Assembly (NCBI GenBank): GCA_963794605.1
Contig: CAWCEN010000002.1
Span: 558,001-622,000 of the forward strand
Origin: VAXT01 sp963794605
Lineage (GTDB): Bacteria; Actinomycetota; Thermoleophilia; Gaiellales; Gaiellaceae
Length of the DNA: 64,000 nt
Reading direction: 5' to 3'
Positions 32,636 to 41,263 of the stretch are shown one piece after another (position 1 is the first letter of the stretch; each line of letters opens with the position of its first letter). The notes beneath the pieces are model-generated. The model saw only the letters and a program-made list of their open reading frames with translations. It did not search any database and was not told the DNA's origin. The translations under genes and the position numbers were made by a program.

Positions 32636-33913
32636 ATGCTTCAGCTCGTCAACGTCGGACATAAGTCTCTGGCTGACTACGCGTCGCTGGCATCGCGCGG
32701 TCTGATGACAGAGATCCGGCGGCTCGCGGAGCCGCTCCAGGGGAAACGCATCGTCCATCTGTCGGCAACGGCGTTCGGCGGCGGGGTGGCCGAGATCAAC
32801 TACGCGCTCGTGCCGCTGATGGCCGACGTCGGCCTCGACATGGAATGGCGCATCATCCAGGGCGAGGACGAGTTCTTCGGCGTCACGAAGACGATCCACA
32901 ACGCGCTCCAGGGCGACCCGCGCGGGCTCACGAAGCAGCAGGAGGCGACGTTCACCCGCTACAACGCGCTGAACGCGGAGCAGTTCGAGGACGACTACGA
33001 CTACGTGATCGTCCACGACCCGCAGCCGGCGGCGATGATCGACCACTTCCCGGGCTCCCAGGCGCACTGGATCTGGCGCTGCCACATCGACCTGTCCACG
33101 CCGAACCAGGACGTGCTCGGCTTCCTCGCTCCGTCGCTCGAGCGCTACGAGGCGGCGATCTTCCACATCCCCGAGTACGTCCCGCGTCAGGTCGCGCTGC
33201 GGCAGGCGGTGATCTGGCCCCCGGCGATCGACCCGCTGACGCCGAAGAACATGGCGCTGTCGGCAGAGGACGCGTCTTATGTCGTCGACCAGTTCGGGAT
33301 CCACCTCGAGCGGCCGCTCCTGACCCAGATCTCGCGCTTCGACCCCTGGAAGGACCCGCTCGGAGTCATCGACGCGTACCGCCTGGTCCGTCAGACCCAT
33401 CCGAGCGTTCAGCTCGCGCTCGTCGGCTCGATGGCGCACGACGACCCGGAGGGCTGGGACTACTACAACCGGACGGTCGAGCATGCGGCCGGCGACCCCG
33501 ACATCTTCATCCTCTCCAACCTGAACAACATCGGCTCCGTCGAGGTGAACGCCTTCCAGGTGCACTCCGCGGCGGTGATCCAGAAGTCCATCCGCGAGGG
33601 TTTCGGCCTGACCGTGACCGAGGCGCTCTGGAAGGCGAGGCCGACGATCGGCGGACGCGCGGGCGGAATTCCCGCCCAGATCAGGGACGGCGAGACCGGC
33701 TGGCTCGTCGACTCGTTCGAGGGGTGCGCCGACGCGTGCCGCGAGATCCTCGACAACCCGGCCGGCGTGACCGTTCGCGGACGGCGCGGAAAGGAGGACG
33801 TGCGCCAACGCTTCCTGATGCCGCGCCTCCTGCGCGACTGGCTCGCGCTCTTCAACCAGGTGGCCGGGAACGATCTCGGCGAGACCGCGCTCGAAACGGT
33901 GGCGGCTGCGTGA
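32636..33913 (+). CDS. treT: Trehalose glycosyltransferring synthase TreT-like (GT4)
   Basis: 425-residue GT-B enzyme. Signatures of the TreT group: IVHLSATAFGGGVAEINYAL (about 39-58), VIVHDPQPAAMIDHF, WRCHIDLSTPN, ISRFDPWKDPLGVIDAYRLV and the donor-site REGFGLTVTEALWKARPTIG. TreT joins NDP-glucose and glucose to make trehalose in one reversible step. The start ATG at 32636 is used. OtsA follows after 16 bases, so two independent trehalose-forming enzymes are adjacent. Related trehalose phosphorylases share motifs, which limits certainty about the reaction. Confidence 0.82.
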   Translation: MLQLVNVGHKSLADYASLASRGLMTEIRRLAEPLQGKRIVHLSATAFGGGVAEINYALVPLMADVGLDMEWRIIQGEDEFFGVTKTIHNALQGDPRGLTKQQEATFTRYNALNAEQFEDDYDYVIVHDPQPAAMIDHFPGSQAHWIWRCHIDLSTPNQDVLGFLAPSLERYEAAIFHIPEYVPRQVALRQAVIWPPAIDPLTPKNMALSAEDASYVVDQFGIHLERPLLTQISRFDPWKDPLGVIDAYRLVRQTHPSVQLALVGSMAHDDPEGWDYYNRTVEHAAGDPDIFILSNLNNIGSVEVNAFQVHSAAVIQKSIREGFGLTVTEALWKARPTIGGRAGGIPAQIRDGETGWLVDSFEGCADACREILDNPAGVTVRGRRGKEDVRQRFLMPRLLRDWLALFNQVAGNDLGETALETVAAA

Positions 33914-33929
33914 CGTAGGCTCCCCGCCG

Positions 33930-35402
33930 ATGGCGGCCCGCCGGAAGCTGATCGTCGTCTCCAACCGCGGCCCGGTCTCGTTCACCCGCGATGAGGACGG
34001 AAACCGGGTAGCGCGGCGCGGAGGCGGGGGACTGGTCACCGCGCTTCGCAGCCTGGTCGCGCACCACGACGTGACCTGGATCGCGAGTGCGATGACTGAC
34101 GAGGACCGGGCGGTCGCCGAGGAGGCTGGCGGCGATGCCGTCGAGGAGGTCGCGCGCGACGGGTCTCCGTACCGGCTGCGGCTCGTGGCGCACGACCCGG
34201 CGGCTTACGACTGGTTCTACAACGTGGTCGCGAACCCGACGCTCTGGTTCCTGCAGCACTACCTCTGGGCGCTCGCATACACGCCGGACATCGATCCCGG
34301 GCTCCACCACGCGTGGGACGACGGCTACGTCCCGGTGAACCGGGCGTTCGCCGACGCGGCGTTGGCGGAGCTCGACGCGGAGCCCGACGCGTCCGTCTTC
34401 TTCCACGACTACCACCTGTACCTTGCGCCCCGGTTCGTGCGCAACGTGCGGCCCGATGCGGCGCTCGCACAGTTCGTGCACATCCCGTGGCCGGAGCCGA
34501 ACCTGTGGCGCGTGCTTCCGGAGCGGATCCGGAACGCGATCCACGACGGCCTGCTCGCGAACGACGTCGTCGGCTTCCACGCGCACCGCTGGCGCCGGAG
34601 CTTCTTGCGCTCGAGCCGAGATCTGCTCGAAGCCGAGTGCGACTTCGACTCGAGCGTCTGCTCGTGGCGCGACGGTAGGACGTTCGTGGCCGCGCGCCCG
34701 ATCTCCGTCGACCCGTCCGAGTTCGAGGAACTCGCGGAGAGCGAGCCGGTGCAGCGGCTGGAGTCGGAGCTCGAGTCTCGCCGGCCCGATTTCTTGATCT
34801 TGCGCGTCGACCGTACCGACCCGTCGAAGAACGTCGTCCGCGGCTTCAGAGCGTTCGAGTTCTACCTCGACGCGCATCCTGAGATGCACGGTCGCGTAAG
34901 CATGCTCGCGCTGCTCGACCCGTCCCGCCAGGACATTCCCGAATACGCCGAATACCTGGGCGCGATCCAACGCGCGGCGCGGATGGTGAACGATCGCTTC
35001 CAGCAGGAGGGCTGGATTCCGGTCGACCTGCGGATCGAAGACAACTTCCCGCTCTCGGTCGCGGCATACAAGCAGTACGACGTCCTGCTCGTGAACGCGA
35101 TCTACGACGGGCTGAACCTCATCGCGAAGGAGGGGCCGCTCGTCAACGAGCGCGACGGCGTGCTGATCCTCTCGGAGAACGCGGGCGCGCACGAGGAGCT
35201 GGGGCCGTGGGCGCTGTCCGTGAACCCGTTCGACCTCGAGGCGCAGGCGGCCGCGATCGACATGGCGATCACGATGGGCCGCGAAGAGCGGCACGCACGG
35301 CTCGAGGCTCTTCGCGAGCATGTGCGGACTCATGACGTCGGTGCCTGGCTCGAGACCCAGCTCGAGGATCTCGACCGGTGGTCGGCGAAGGCGGCTCGGT
35401 GA
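33930..35402 (+). CDS. otsA: Trehalose-6-phosphate synthase family (GT20)
   Basis: 490 residues of the GT20 family, which transfers glucose from UDP- or GDP-glucose to glucose-6-phosphate. Visible motifs: VVSNRGPVSFTRDEDGN at the N-terminus, GGGLVTAL, the acceptor-site FFHDYHLYLAPRFVR, HIPWPEPNLWRVLP, LRVDRTDPSKNVVRGFRAFE and NEGAH-like LSENAGAHEELG. No OtsB phosphatase domain is fused or adjacent. Some GT20 enzymes make other sugar phosphates, so the product is assigned by family only. The moaC GTG overlaps its stop. Confidence 0.85.
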   Translation: MAARRKLIVVSNRGPVSFTRDEDGNRVARRGGGGLVTALRSLVAHHDVTWIASAMTDEDRAVAEEAGGDAVEEVARDGSPYRLRLVAHDPAAYDWFYNVVANPTLWFLQHYLWALAYTPDIDPGLHHAWDDGYVPVNRAFADAALAELDAEPDASVFFHDYHLYLAPRFVRNVRPDAALAQFVHIPWPEPNLWRVLPERIRNAIHDGLLANDVVGFHAHRWRRSFLRSSRDLLEAECDFDSSVCSWRDGRTFVAARPISVDPSEFEELAESEPVQRLESELESRRPDFLILRVDRTDPSKNVVRGFRAFEFYLDAHPEMHGRVSMLALLDPSRQDIPEYAEYLGAIQRAARMVNDRFQQEGWIPVDLRIEDNFPLSVAAYKQYDVLLVNAIYDGLNLIAKEGPLVNERDGVLILSENAGAHEELGPWALSVNPFDLEAQAAAIDMAITMGREERHARLEALREHVRTHDVGAWLETQLEDLDRWSAKAAR

Positions 35403-35845
35403 GCGACCTATCTCATGTGGACGAGTCCGGCCGACTGCGCATGGTCGACGTCGGCGGGAAGGAGGTCTCGCGGCGGCGCGCCGTGGCGCGAGCGAGCCTG
35501 CGCATGTCTCCGAAGACGGCGAGACGCCTGCGGGAGCTGCCGAAGGGGGACGCGCTCGCGGCCGCGCAACTCGCCGGGATTATGGCGGCCAAGCGGACGA
35601 GCGAGCTGATTCCGCTCTGCCACCCGCTGCCCCTGACACACGTCGACGTCGAGCTCGAGGTTGCGGACGCTGCCGTCGAGATCACCGCGTCTGCGGAGAC
35701 GAACGCACAGACCGGGGTCGAGATGGAGGCGCTCGTCGCGGCGACAGTTGCGGCGCTGACCGTCTACGACATGGCAAAGGCCGTGGACGGCGGGATGGAG
35801 CTCTCGGAGGTCCGGTTGGTGGAGAAGACGAAGGCTCCCGCGTGA
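35399..35845 (+). CDS. moaC: Cyclic pyranopterin monophosphate synthase MoaC
   Basis: 148-residue enzyme of the first stage of molybdenum cofactor synthesis, converting the MoaA product to cyclic pyranopterin monophosphate. Motifs: MVDVGGKEVSRRRAVA, AGIMAAKRTSELIPLCHPLP, TGVEMEALVAATVAALTVYD and the closing DMAKAVDGGMELSEVRLVEK. GTG at 35399 overlaps the otsA stop (GTGA) and its own stop overlaps mogA the same way. All conserved residues, including the LCHP histidine, are seen. Confidence 0.95.
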   Translation: MSDLSHVDESGRLRMVDVGGKEVSRRRAVARASLRMSPKTARRLRELPKGDALAAAQLAGIMAAKRTSELIPLCHPLPLTHVDVELEVADAAVEITASAETNAQTGVEMEALVAATVAALTVYDMAKAVDGGMELSEVRLVEKTKAPA

Positions 35846-36321
35846 GAGCGGCGGTGCTAACGGTCTCCGATGGGGTCGACATGGGGACGCGCGAGGACGC
35901 GAGCGGGGACCTGCTCGAGGAGTTGCTCGTTGCCGAGGGCTTCGAGGTCGTGCGACGCGTCGTGCCCGACGAGCGCAACCCGATTGCGGAGGCGATCGAG
36001 GAGTTGGCCGCCGAGGCCCGACTCGTGCTGACGACCGGCGGGACCGGCGTCGGCCCGCGCGACGTGACGCCCGAGGCGACGGCGAGCGTCCTCGAGCGGA
36101 TGGTTCCGGGGATCGCAGAGGCGATACGCGCCGATTCGATCGACAAGACTCCGCATGCATTGCTTTCGCGGGGCATCGCAGGAGTGCGGGGAACGACGCT
36201 CGTCGTCAACCTGCCGGGCTCGACCGGCGGCTGTCGCGACGGGTTCGCGATTCTGCAGCCGGCCCTCCGGCACGCGCTCGAACTGCTCGCGGGCGAGGAG
36301 ACCGCGCACAGGCAGACGTGA
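35842..36321 (+). CDS. mogA: Molybdopterin adenylyltransferase MogA/MoaB family
   Basis: 159-residue MoCF-domain protein that adenylates molybdopterin before metal insertion by MoeA. Motifs: VLTVSDGVDMGTREDASGDL, LVLTTGGTGVGPRDVTPEAT and VVNLPGSTGGCRDGFAILQP. GTG at 35842 overlaps the moaC stop, and the ubiA GTG overlaps its stop region. It is the functional partner of the frameshifted moeA at 25.6 kb. Confidence 0.93.
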   Translation: MRAAVLTVSDGVDMGTREDASGDLLEELLVAEGFEVVRRVVPDERNPIAEAIEELAAEARLVLTTGGTGVGPRDVTPEATASVLERMVPGIAEAIRADSIDKTPHALLSRGIAGVRGTTLVVNLPGSTGGCRDGFAILQPALRHALELLAGEETAHRQT

Positions 36322-37163
36322 AGCCCGGGCGGTTCATCTCGCTCGTCAAGTTCGAGCACACGATCTTTGCGCTCCCGTTCGCCTACGTCGGCGCATTCCT
36401 GGCCGTCGACGGCGTCCCGTCGGCGCACGACCTGCTCTGGATCACCGTCGCGATGATCGGCGCCCGGTCGTTGGCGATGGGCCTCAACCGGCTGATCGAC
36501 GCGAGCATCGACGCCCGGAACCCGCGAACCGCAAGCCGCGAGCTCCCGTCGGGTCAGCTGACGGAGCCGCAGGTCGCGCTCTTCTGTCTTGTCTCGCTCG
36601 GGGTGTTCCTGCTTGCCGTCTGGCAGCTCGACCCGATCGTCCGCTGGCTGTGGCCGATTCCGGTCGCCGGGTTCGTGATCTACCCGTACCTGAAGCGGTT
36701 CACGTGGATCTCGCACCTGTGGCTCGGCGCCGTCGATGGGCTCGCACCCATGGGGGCCTGGATTGCGATCACGGGCGATCTGCCGCTCGCGGCCTGGCTG
36801 CTCGGCGCCGCGGTTGCCTGCTGGGTGGCCGGGTTCGACTGCTTCTATGCACTGCTCGACGTCGACTTCGACCGGCGGGAGGGTCTGAAGTCGGTCGCGA
36901 CCGCGTTCGGCGAACGCGGGGCGTTCTGGGCGGCGCGAGTCCTGCACGTGGCGACCGTGGGCCTGCTCATCTGGGTGGGCGTTCTGCTCGACGTCGGCGT
37001 CCTCTACTGGCTGGGCGTGGTCGCGGTCGCGGCGCTCCTGATCTACGAGCACGCGCTCGTGCGGCCCGGCGACCTGCGGCGGCTCGACACCGCGTTCTTC
37101 CTGATGAACGGGATCATCAGCGTCACGTTCTTCGTGTTCGTCCTTCTCGATTCGATTTTCTGA
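36318..37163 (+). CDS. UbiA family prenyltransferase, probably for menaquinone
   Basis: 281-residue integral membrane prenyltransferase with about nine segments. First Asp-rich motif is NRLIDASIDARNPRTASREL (N-x-x-x-D-x-x-x-D, about 55-74); second is DCFYALLDVDFDRREGLKSV (about 175-194). The form matches the 4-hydroxybenzoate polyprenyltransferase/MqnP subgroup, which in Actinobacteria commonly serves the futalosine route to menaquinone; that assignment is inference. GTG start at 36318. Its neighbours (haem, cytochrome c and Moco genes) fit a respiratory role. Confidence 0.85.
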   Translation: MKPGRFISLVKFEHTIFALPFAYVGAFLAVDGVPSAHDLLWITVAMIGARSLAMGLNRLIDASIDARNPRTASRELPSGQLTEPQVALFCLVSLGVFLLAVWQLDPIVRWLWPIPVAGFVIYPYLKRFTWISHLWLGAVDGLAPMGAWIAITGDLPLAAWLLGAAVACWVAGFDCFYALLDVDFDRREGLKSVATAFGERGAFWAARVLHVATVGLLIWVGVLLDVGVLYWLGVVAVAALLIYEHALVRPGDLRRLDTAFFLMNGIISVTFFVFVLLDSIF

Positions 37164-37184
37164 GGGCCTAACTACACTCGGGTC

Positions 37185-37766
37185 GTGATTCACGCCCGCA
37201 AGCTCTCGAAGCGGTTCGGCGACAAGCGCGTCCTCGAGGCGCTCGACCTCGAAGTGCCGCGGGGCGGGTTTGTGCTCGTGACCGGGCCGAACGGGTCCGG
37301 GAAGACGACCTTGCTGCGGCTTTGCGCCGGGCTCTTCGTGCCGACCGGAGGGGAGCTCGAGGTCGACGTCCCGCGAGGCGCGATCGGGTTTTTGGCCCAT
37401 GAGCCGCTCGTCTACCGGGAGCTGACGCCGCTCGAGAACCTCGACCTCTACGGCCGGCTCTACCGCCTTCCCGAGCGGCGTGAGCGTGCAGGCGCGATGC
37501 TCGAGCGCTTCGGGCTCTGGCGCGTGCGCAACGAGCGGGCCGGGACGTTCTCGCGCGGGATGCTCCAGCGGCTAGCGCTGTGCCGCACGTTTCTCCACGA
37601 CCCCGACCTCCTGCTTCTCGACGAGCCGTTCGACGGGCTCGACGTCGAGGGTGCCGACCTGCTCCAGACGGAGCTCGCCGAGCGGTCCGGCGTCACTGCC
37701 CTCGTCGCAACGCACGATCCGGAGGCGCTCGCCGGCCGCGCTTCTGCTCGGCTTGCTCTCGCATGA
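37185..37766 (+). CDS. ccmA: Haem exporter ATP-binding protein CcmA
   Basis: 193-residue ABC ATPase of cytochrome c maturation system I. Walker A GPNGSGKTTLLRLC (about 34-47), Q-loop region FLAHEPLVYRELTPLENLDL, signature TFSRGMLQRLALCR and Walker B LLLLDEPFDGLD. The H-loop is ATHDPEAL. The short length and direct coupling to ccmB (ATGA) support CcmA rather than a general ABC ATPase. GTG start at 37185. Confidence 0.9.
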   Translation: MIHARKLSKRFGDKRVLEALDLEVPRGGFVLVTGPNGSGKTTLLRLCAGLFVPTGGELEVDVPRGAIGFLAHEPLVYRELTPLENLDLYGRLYRLPERRERAGAMLERFGLWRVRNERAGTFSRGMLQRLALCRTFLHDPDLLLLDEPFDGLDVEGADLLQTELAERSGVTALVATHDPEALAGRASARLALA

Positions 37767-38404
37767 GCGCCTACGCGGGAGACGTGGCGGCGCTCGCGCG
37801 CAAGGACCTGCTGCTGGAGCTGCGCTCGCGCGACACGCTGCCGGCGATGCTGCTGTTCGTCGTCTCCGCGCTGACGATCTTCCACTTCGCGCTCCCCAGC
37901 GGTTCGTCGGAGCGCGCGGAGACGGGGCTGCTCTGGATCGCGATCATCTTCACCGCGCTCCTCGGGCTGACGCGCGCCTTCGCGGCCGAGCGCGAGCAGG
38001 GGCTTCTCGACGGCCTCGTCCTGGCGCCGTGCGACCGGAGCGCGATCTGGCTCGGCAAGACGATCGGCGTGACGCTCTTCCTTGTCCTGGCCGAGGTCGT
38101 GGCGCTGCCTGCGTTCGCGCTCTTCTTCCATCCGCTGACCTGGGAGCTCGTCGCGGCGGTGGCCTTGGCGGACATCGGGATCGCGGCGATCGGAACGCTC
38201 CTGGCGGCGATCGCGGCTGCCAGCCGCGCACGCGAGCTGCTGCTGCCCCTGCTCTTCCTGCCGCTCGCGATCCCGGTCGTGATCGGAGGCGTCGGCGCGA
38301 GCATTGCGGCGAATCCAGGCACTTTCCTCGCCTTTCTCGCCCTCTACGATGGCGTTTTTGCGATTCTCTCGTGGGCGAGCTTTGAGTACGTGGTTACTGA
38401 GTGA
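37763..38404 (+). CDS. ccmB: Haem exporter membrane protein CcmB
   Basis: 213-residue membrane protein with six segments, forming the transporter with CcmA and CcmC. Family features: LARKDLLLELRSRDTLPAML at the N-terminus, AAEREQGLLDGLVLAPCDRS (about 74-93) and the loop KTIGVTLFLVLAEVVALPAF. ATG overlaps the ccmA stop; ccmC starts before its end. System I is assigned by gene order and family. Confidence 0.9.
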   Translation: MSAYAGDVAALARKDLLLELRSRDTLPAMLLFVVSALTIFHFALPSGSSERAETGLLWIAIIFTALLGLTRAFAAEREQGLLDGLVLAPCDRSAIWLGKTIGVTLFLVLAEVVALPAFALFFHPLTWELVAAVALADIGIAAIGTLLAAIAAASRARELLLPLLFLPLAIPVVIGGVGASIAANPGTFLAFLALYDGVFAILSWASFEYVVTE

Positions 38405-39098
38405 ACACAGAAGGGGGCCCTCGCTGCGCTTCGGGGCCCCACTTCTCGCTGCGGCGGCCGCGGTGCTGCTCGTCGGCGGCTACGCGCTCGCGTTCTACTG
38501 GGCGCCCGAGGACGCCGACCAGGGCTTCAGCCAGAAGATCTTCTACCTGCACGTCCCGATCGCCCTCACGGCGTACGCCTCCTTCGGCTGGGGCGCGTGG
38601 AAGGCGCTGCGCCTGCTCTGGACGGGCGACCGCCGCTACGACCTCGAGAGCTATACGGCCGTGCATATGGGCGTCATCTTCGGACTGCTCACGCTCGTCA
38701 CCGGCTCGATCTGGGCCAAGATCTCGTGGGGCGAGTGGTGGACCTGGGGTGAGCGCCAGCTCGTGCTCTTCCTGATCCTGTTCCTCTTCTACTCCTCGTA
38801 CTTCATGCTCCGCTACTCGACCGAGGCCGGGCCGCGGCGGGAGCGCAACTCTGCCGTGTACGCGTTGTTCGGGGTCGTCCTGATCCCCGTCAGCTTTCTT
38901 GCGGTGCGGATCGCCGGCACGATCCTCCATCCGACGGTCTTCACGCACGAGGGGGCGAACCTGCCCTGGCAGATGCTCGTCTGCTTCCTCATCTGCCTCG
39001 GCGGGATGCTGGCTCTGGCGGCGACGCTCTACCGGGTCGAGCTGGCGGGCAAGCGCGCAAGCGTCAGCCTGCGGGAGCTGCGGGAGCTGCTCGCGTGA
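38382..39098 (+). CDS. ccmC: Haem-handling protein CcmC
   Basis: 238-residue membrane protein of the CcmC/CcmF/CcsA superfamily. The tryptophan-rich haem motif WGEWWTWGERQLV (about 117-129) is complete, and His residues flank it (LHVPIALTAYAS and AVHMGVIFGLL). Six membrane segments. The start is taken as TTG 38382 inside ccmB; CTG 38397 is a possible alternative and no ATG or GTG suits. It passes haem towards CcmE in system I. Confidence 0.88.
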   Translation: MSTWLLSEHRRGPSLRFGAPLLAAAAAVLLVGGYALAFYWAPEDADQGFSQKIFYLHVPIALTAYASFGWGAWKALRLLWTGDRRYDLESYTAVHMGVIFGLLTLVTGSIWAKISWGEWWTWGERQLVLFLILFLFYSSYFMLRYSTEAGPRRERNSAVYALFGVVLIPVSFLAVRIAGTILHPTVFTHEGANLPWQMLVCFLICLGGMLALAATLYRVELAGKRASVSLRELRELLA

Positions 39099-39247
39099 CG
39101 ACCGCGGAGAAGTACGTGACGGCCGCGTACCTCGTGCTGCTCGGCATGCTCCTCGTCTACCTCCTGATCATCGGGCTCAAGGTCTCGCGGCTGGAGCAGG
39201 AGCTCGCCGACCTGACGCAGGCGGCGCGGGAGAAGCTCGGTGGCTGA
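39095..39247 (+). CDS. CcmD-like single-span membrane peptide
   Basis: 50-residue peptide: one membrane segment (AAYLVLLGMLLVYLLIIG, about 10-27) followed by a charged amphipathic helix (LKVSRLEQELADLTQAAREK). GTG overlaps the ccmC stop and its TGA overlaps the next gene start. Size, topology and location directly after ccmC are those of CcmD, the small subunit that holds CcmABC and CcmE together. Sequence in this family is poorly conserved, so the call relies on context. Confidence 0.7.
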   Translation: MTTAEKYVTAAYLVLLGMLLVYLLIIGLKVSRLEQELADLTQAAREKLGG

Positions 39248-40025
39248 GCTGCTCTTCTGGCCGGCGTTGCTCGCGTACGGCGAGGCTGCGGTTGCGTACG
39301 CAGGCGATGCGCGGCGGCCAGGCTCGATGGGCAGGCTCGCGACCTGGGGCGTGCGGATCGGCTGGCTCGTGCAGACGGCGCTCCTCGTCGCGCAGGCGGC
39401 TCGCGCAGAGGGCTTCCCGTGGGACACGTGGGCCGGCTCGCTCAACCTCTTCGTCTGGTTAGTCGTCGGTGCGTACCTGATCTGGGGCTGCAAGCCGCGG
39501 TTCCGGCTGCTCGGGCTCGTCGTGATGCCGCTCGCCGCGCTGCTGCTGGCGATCTCGTACGTGGCGGGAGGGGTGGACGAAGCTGGGACGAGTGGTTACT
39601 CGACGCTCTTCCTGGTCGCGCACGTCGGGCTCGTCCTCGCCGGGTTCGCGGGCCTGACGCTGGCCGCTGCGCTCGCCGCGCTCTTCCTCTGGCAGGAGCG
39701 GGAGCTCAAGCGGCGCAGCTCGACGGTGCTTCGCTTTCGCGCGCCGTCGCTCGTCACGCTCGAGTCGCTCTTCGGCCGCACTGTTGCCTACTCGCTCCCG
39801 GTCCTGACGCTCGGAATGGCCGTCGGCTTCGCGCGTCTCCGCCAGGATTCGCAGCTCGACCCGCTCATTGTCCTCACCGTGTTGACGTGGGCCGTGTACG
39901 GAGCCTTCCTCGTGTTGCGCTTCGGAGCGGGCTGGCACGGGCGTCGCGCGGCGTACACGACGCTGGCCGGGTTTGCGCTCGTCGTCGCGCTCCAGCTCAG
40001 CCTGCACATGGGGCACTTCGCATGA
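39240..40025 (+). CDS. Cytochrome c assembly / HemX family membrane protein
   Basis: 261 residues, eight membrane segments, CcsA/ResC/HemX family. Motifs: PWDTWAGSLNLFVWLVVGAY (the CcsA W-rich region in a shortened form) and a histidine near the end, LSLHMGHFA. It directly precedes hemA with an ATGA overlap, the same place as hemX in the Bacillus hemAXCDBL operon, but the ccm genes in front also suit a CcsA-type synthetase subunit. The role is either control of HemA level or haem delivery. GTG start at 39240. Confidence 0.78.
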   Translation: MAELLFWPALLAYGEAAVAYAGDARRPGSMGRLATWGVRIGWLVQTALLVAQAARAEGFPWDTWAGSLNLFVWLVVGAYLIWGCKPRFRLLGLVVMPLAALLLAISYVAGGVDEAGTSGYSTLFLVAHVGLVLAGFAGLTLAAALAALFLWQERELKRRSSTVLRFRAPSLVTLESLFGRTVAYSLPVLTLGMAVGFARLRQDSQLDPLIVLTVLTWAVYGAFLVLRFGAGWHGRRAAYTTLAGFALVVALQLSLHMGHFA

Positions 40026-41263
40026 GCCTCGTCCTCGTCGGCACATCGCACCGCCTGTCGCCCGTCGAAGTGCGGGAGCGCGTCGCCTTCGACCTTGCCA
40101 GCGCCGCGGAGCTCGCTCGGCGAATGGCCGGCGGCGGCGAGGCCGTGTGCCTCTCGACCTGCAACCGAACGGAGCTCTACGTCGTGGACGGGGATCCCGA
40201 GGCGGCCGAGGCACGTGCGGCAGAGGCGCTGCTCGGCGCCGAGGTCGAGCTCTACCGGATGACCGACGAGGCTGCGGCGCTGCATCTGTTCCGAGTCGCG
40301 GCGGGGCTCGATTCGCTCGTTCCCGGCGAGGGCGAGATCCTCGGTCAGGTGCGCGACGCCTACGAGGCCGGCGCCCACGGCCCGGTGCTCGACCGGCTGT
40401 TCCGCGAGGCGCTTCGCGTCGGGAAGAAGGTGCGCACCGAGACCGCGATCAACGAGAGCCCGGCGTCGGTCTCGTCTGCGGCTGCCGCCCTCGCACAGCA
40501 GGTGTTCGGCGACCTGACGGGGTGTCGCGTCCTGCTCGTCGGCGCCGGCGAGGTCAGCGAGCTGGCCGCACGGGCGCTTGCAGCGCGTGGCGCCACGATC
40601 GGTGCAGTTACGAGCCGGACGCAGGCGAATGCCGAGAAGCTGGCCGATGCCTTCGACTCGCACGCCGTCCCGTTCGACCGGCTGGGATCGGAGCTCGCGC
40701 ACGCGGACGTCGTCGTCTCCTCGACGAGCTCGGCGGAGCCGATCCTGTCGCGCGATCAGGTGCCGGACCGAAAGGGCCGCCCGCTGTTTGTGATCGATCT
40801 CGCCGTGCCGCGTGACGTGGATCCCGGGCTCGCGCAGCTCGACGACTGCTACCTGTACGACATCGACGATCTGCAGGCGGTCGTGCGTGAGAGCCTGAGC
40901 GGCCGCCGCCGCGAGGCGGAACGGGCCGAGTCGATCGTCGAGCACGAGGCGGAGCGGTTCCGCGACTGGCAGGCGAGCCTCCAGGTCGTGCCGGCGATCG
41001 CGTCGCTGCGGGAGCGCGCCGAGCTGATTCGCTCGGGCGAGCTGGCCAAAGCCGAGAGTCGACTCGAGGGGCTGTCCGAGAGCGAGCGGCGCACGGTCGA
41101 TTCGCTGACGACGCAGATCGTCAACAAGCTCCTGCACCTGCCGATCGTCCGCCTCAAGCAGGCGGCTGCGACCGAGGGCTCCGGCTACGTCGAGGTCGCT
41201 CGGGACCTCTTCGGCCTAGGCGACGACGAGAATGCTGGTCCGAGTCGGCAGCCGCGGAAGTAG
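40022..41263 (+). CDS. hemA: Glutamyl-tRNA reductase HemA
   Basis: 413-residue first enzyme of C5-pathway tetrapyrrole synthesis, reducing glutamyl-tRNA to glutamate-1-semialdehyde. The N-terminus LVLVGTSHRLSPVEVRERVA, catalytic Cys in CLSTCNRTELYVVDG (about 42-56), GEGEILGQVRDAYE, the NADPH Rossmann motif VLLVGAGEVSELAARAL and the C-terminal dimerisation helix NKLLHLPIVRLKQA are all present. It overlaps hemC by 32 bases. Complete. Confidence 0.96.
   Translation: MSLVLVGTSHRLSPVEVRERVAFDLASAAELARRMAGGGEAVCLSTCNRTELYVVDGDPEAAEARAAEALLGAEVELYRMTDEAAALHLFRVAAGLDSLVPGEGEILGQVRDAYEAGAHGPVLDRLFREALRVGKKVRTETAINESPASVSSAAAALAQQVFGDLTGCRVLLVGAGEVSELAARALAARGATIGAVTSRTQANAEKLADAFDSHAVPFDRLGSELAHADVVVSSTSSAEPILSRDQVPDRKGRPLFVIDLAVPRDVDPGLAQLDDCYLYDIDDLQAVVRESLSGRRREAERAESIVEHEAERFRDWQASLQVVPAIASLRERAELIRSGELAKAESRLEGLSESERRTVDSLTTQIVNKLLHLPIVRLKQAAATEGSGYVEVARDLFGLGDDENAGPSRQPRK

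Noticed and set aside
33852..35333. 493-codon minus-strand frame opposite otsA
   Set aside because: Antisense to a conserved GT20 enzyme; no motif or ribosome site supports it.
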